From: Atlantibacter sp. RC6
Lineage (GTDB): Bacteria; Pseudomonadota; Gammaproteobacteria; Enterobacterales; Enterobacteriaceae
Assembly: GCF_014193285.1 (NCBI RefSeq)
Contig: NZ_JACHZE010000004.1
Coordinates: 248,001-312,000, forward strand
Direction: 5' to 3'
Length of the DNA stretch: 64,000 nucleotides
Shown here: one piece after another, positions 62,718 through 64,000 of the stretch
How positions within the stretch are numbered: the first letter of the stretch is position 1
How the letters are laid out: the number at the start of each line of letters is the position of its first letter
The notes under the pieces: model-generated
What the model was told of the DNA's origin: nothing
Database searches by the model: none
What the model saw: the letters and a program-made list of their open reading frames with translations, nothing else
Translations under genes and position numbers: made by a program

Positions 62718-64000
62718 TTATCGATGGCCGAATAACGCCGCATCCCGTAATAAATGCTCATTACCGCGACGGCGAGTGAAACCGATACGGTCGAAGTACT
62801 CCAGAATTTGAATCGCCAGTTTCCTGCCGACGTTCAGGCTGTCACGGAAATCCGCCGCCTGGGTGGATCCCTTTTCACTGTCCAGGCGGCGGATCAGGTC
62901 AGCGAACATCACAATCCGATCGTTACGGTAATAACGATCTTTTACGATCGCGGTAATCAGCCCCTGTAACGCCGCCTGACGCAGAAATTTACGCATCTCC
63001 TGCTCATCGGTGCCGGTTTCACGGGCCAGATCGCGAACCCACCACGGGTCGTCGCCAAACAGTCCGGCGATGCTATCCCAGCGTTGCTGCTGTTCGGGCG
63101 TAAAGCCCGCCTGATGCCCCGGTAAATGCAGCCAGCCCTGATAGCTGACAATCAACCCCGTCTCGCGCATCTTCTCAATCAGCGCCAGCACCAGCGGCTC
63201 CTCCTGCGAAGGCAGCGCCATACGCCGCAGGCGTTCGCGCCCCGGCCCCGGTTCATCGCTATGCTGGTCGTGATAGTAGCTGAGGGTATCCAGCAGCTTA
63301 CGCTGCCAGCGCGCCGCCACTTCGGCACTCAGTAAATGCTCGCCTGCCTGTAGCCGCTCGGGCCGGTTTAATAACGCCGCCAGGCCCTGTGGCGTCAGTT
63401 GACGATGCCAGGCGAAATCCGGCAGTGATACTGCGCCGCGCTCAAGATGCAGCGTCAACGCCCCGGCATCGTCCTGTACATCAGCGAGACGCGCCAGCCA
63501 GTCGAGAAATTCACTCTGGCGCTTGCCGCGCCGCGGCGGATCGGTCAATAGCACTCTCCCGCCGCCCAGGGTATGCCTGGCGCTGATATCGCGCAAAATC
63601 ACCCGATCGTTGTCGCACAGCCACAGGGGAGTATCCAGTACCAGCTCGGCGAAGCGCTCGTCGAGCAGGGAAATACGCCCGGTGATATGGCTGGCGGCGT
63701 GATGGATATGCAGCGGTTGCCACTGCTGGAACGCGGCCAGGGCATGCGTCTCGACAATCACCCGATCGCAAAGATGGCGCGGCGCGGCGGAAAGCAGCCA
63801 GTTGCCACGGCTAATCTGCTCTTTTTGAGCGTCGCCGCTGATATTTAACGCAATGCGCTGCCCGGCGCGCGCCTGTTGAGTGTCGGTATTTTGCGCGTGT
63901 AAACCGCGCACCCGCATCGGTTTATCAACGCCCGTCAGCCACAGCGTGTCTCCGACGTTGACTTCGCCGCTTAGCGCCGTGCCGGTCACCACCAGGCCCG
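62718..64000 (-). CDS. selB: selenocysteine-specific elongation factor (C-terminal part)
   Basis: SelB brings selenocysteyl-tRNA to UGA codons at SECIS hairpins. The gene runs off the window, so the N-terminal GTPase domain is missing here. The visible 420-odd residues cover the rest of domains II-III (GTALSGEVNVGDTLWLTGV, HHAASHITGRISLL) and the four winged-helix domains that bind the SECIS RNA. They end in RKLAIQILEYFDRIGFTRRRG. The residues match E. coli SelB, downstream of yiaY in the same order. Confidence 0.96.
   Translation of the reverse strand, partial: GLVVTGTALSGEVNVGDTLWLTGVDKPMRVRGLHAQNTDTQQARAGQRIALNISGDAQKEQISRGNWLLSAAPRHLCDRVIVETHALAAFQQWQPLHIHHAASHITGRISLLDERFAELVLDTPLWLCDNDRVILRDISARHTLGGGRVLLTDPPRRGKRQSEFLDWLARLADVQDDAGALTLHLERGAVSLPDFAWHRQLTPQGLAALLNRPERLQAGEHLLSAEVAARWQRKLLDTLSYYHDQHSDEPGPGRERLRRMALPSQEEPLVLALIEKMRETGLIVSYQGWLHLPGHQAGFTPEQQQRWDSIAGLFGDDPWWVRDLARETGTDEQEMRKFLRQAALQGLITAIVKDRYYRNDRIVMFADLIRRLDSEKGSTQAADFRDSLNVGRKLAIQILEYFDRIGFTRRRGNEHLLRDAALFGHR

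Overview
The window comes from the chromosome of an enterobacterium in the Klebsiella/Enterobacter/Kosakonia group. From the proK tRNA rightwards the gene order is that of the E. coli 80-minute region: proK, eptB, yhjX, yhjY, tag, yiaC, bisC, yiaD, ghrB, yiaF, yiaG, a hok locus, glyS, glyQ, ysaB, wecH (yiaH), xylBA, xylFGH, xylR, bax, malS, avtA, ysaA, yiaY, selB. Start codons, lengths and residues match the E. coli proteins closely. The DNA is GC-rich with typical enterobacterial Shine-Dalgarno sites. The genus cannot be fixed from the sequence alone.

Left of proK (1-10186) the order departs from E. coli, where dppA lies next to proK. A five-gene operon encodes FdrA-like and DUF1116 proteins, a carbamate kinase, a stand-alone protein resembling the C-terminal domain of allophanate hydrolase, and an NCS2-like permease. 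It looks like a carbamoyl-transfer, ATP-forming nitrogen catabolism module. A membrane diguanylate cyclase follows, then an AT-rich AlbA_2/RecG-like ATP-binding gene split by an in-frame stop codon. Next to the tRNA are partial copies of the tRNA-Pro 3' end and its terminator.

Within the conserved backbone several accessory blocks are inserted. (1) A 2-ketogluconate operon (ptxS-kguE-kguK-kguT) lies in front of ghrB, which serves as kguD. (2) An FHS transporter and a divergent RpiR regulator sit opposite a GH4 phosphoglycosidase and a PTS EIICB. (3) A guanidine-I riboswitch heads an ABC transporter, two carboxyguanidine-deiminase-type subunits and a guanidine/urea carboxylase, between yiaF and yiaG; no allophanate hydrolase lies beside it. 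(4) Between yiaG and glyS, where E. coli has cspA and one hokA, there is a 1.8-kb tandem array of four complete hok/sok type I toxin-antitoxin loci with a period of about 483 bp. (5) A GlxA-type regulator and an isochorismatase-family hydrolase stand where E. coli has yiaAB. (6) A ROK sugar kinase stands between ysaA and yiaY.

The hok/sok array is the most unusual feature. All four toxin frames are open. Each copy has a near-consensus Sok promoter with a 17-bp spacer, a Sok terminator hairpin, and complementary hok mRNA ends. The copies differ most at the start of Sok, where a stem in the hok leader shows compensatory base changes between copies. One copy has lost a periplasmic cysteine. Regulatory sites that can be read include three YpdB-type boxes in front of yhjX, a perfect 16-bp operator palindrome in front of kguE, MalT-like boxes in front of malS, and several intrinsic terminators.
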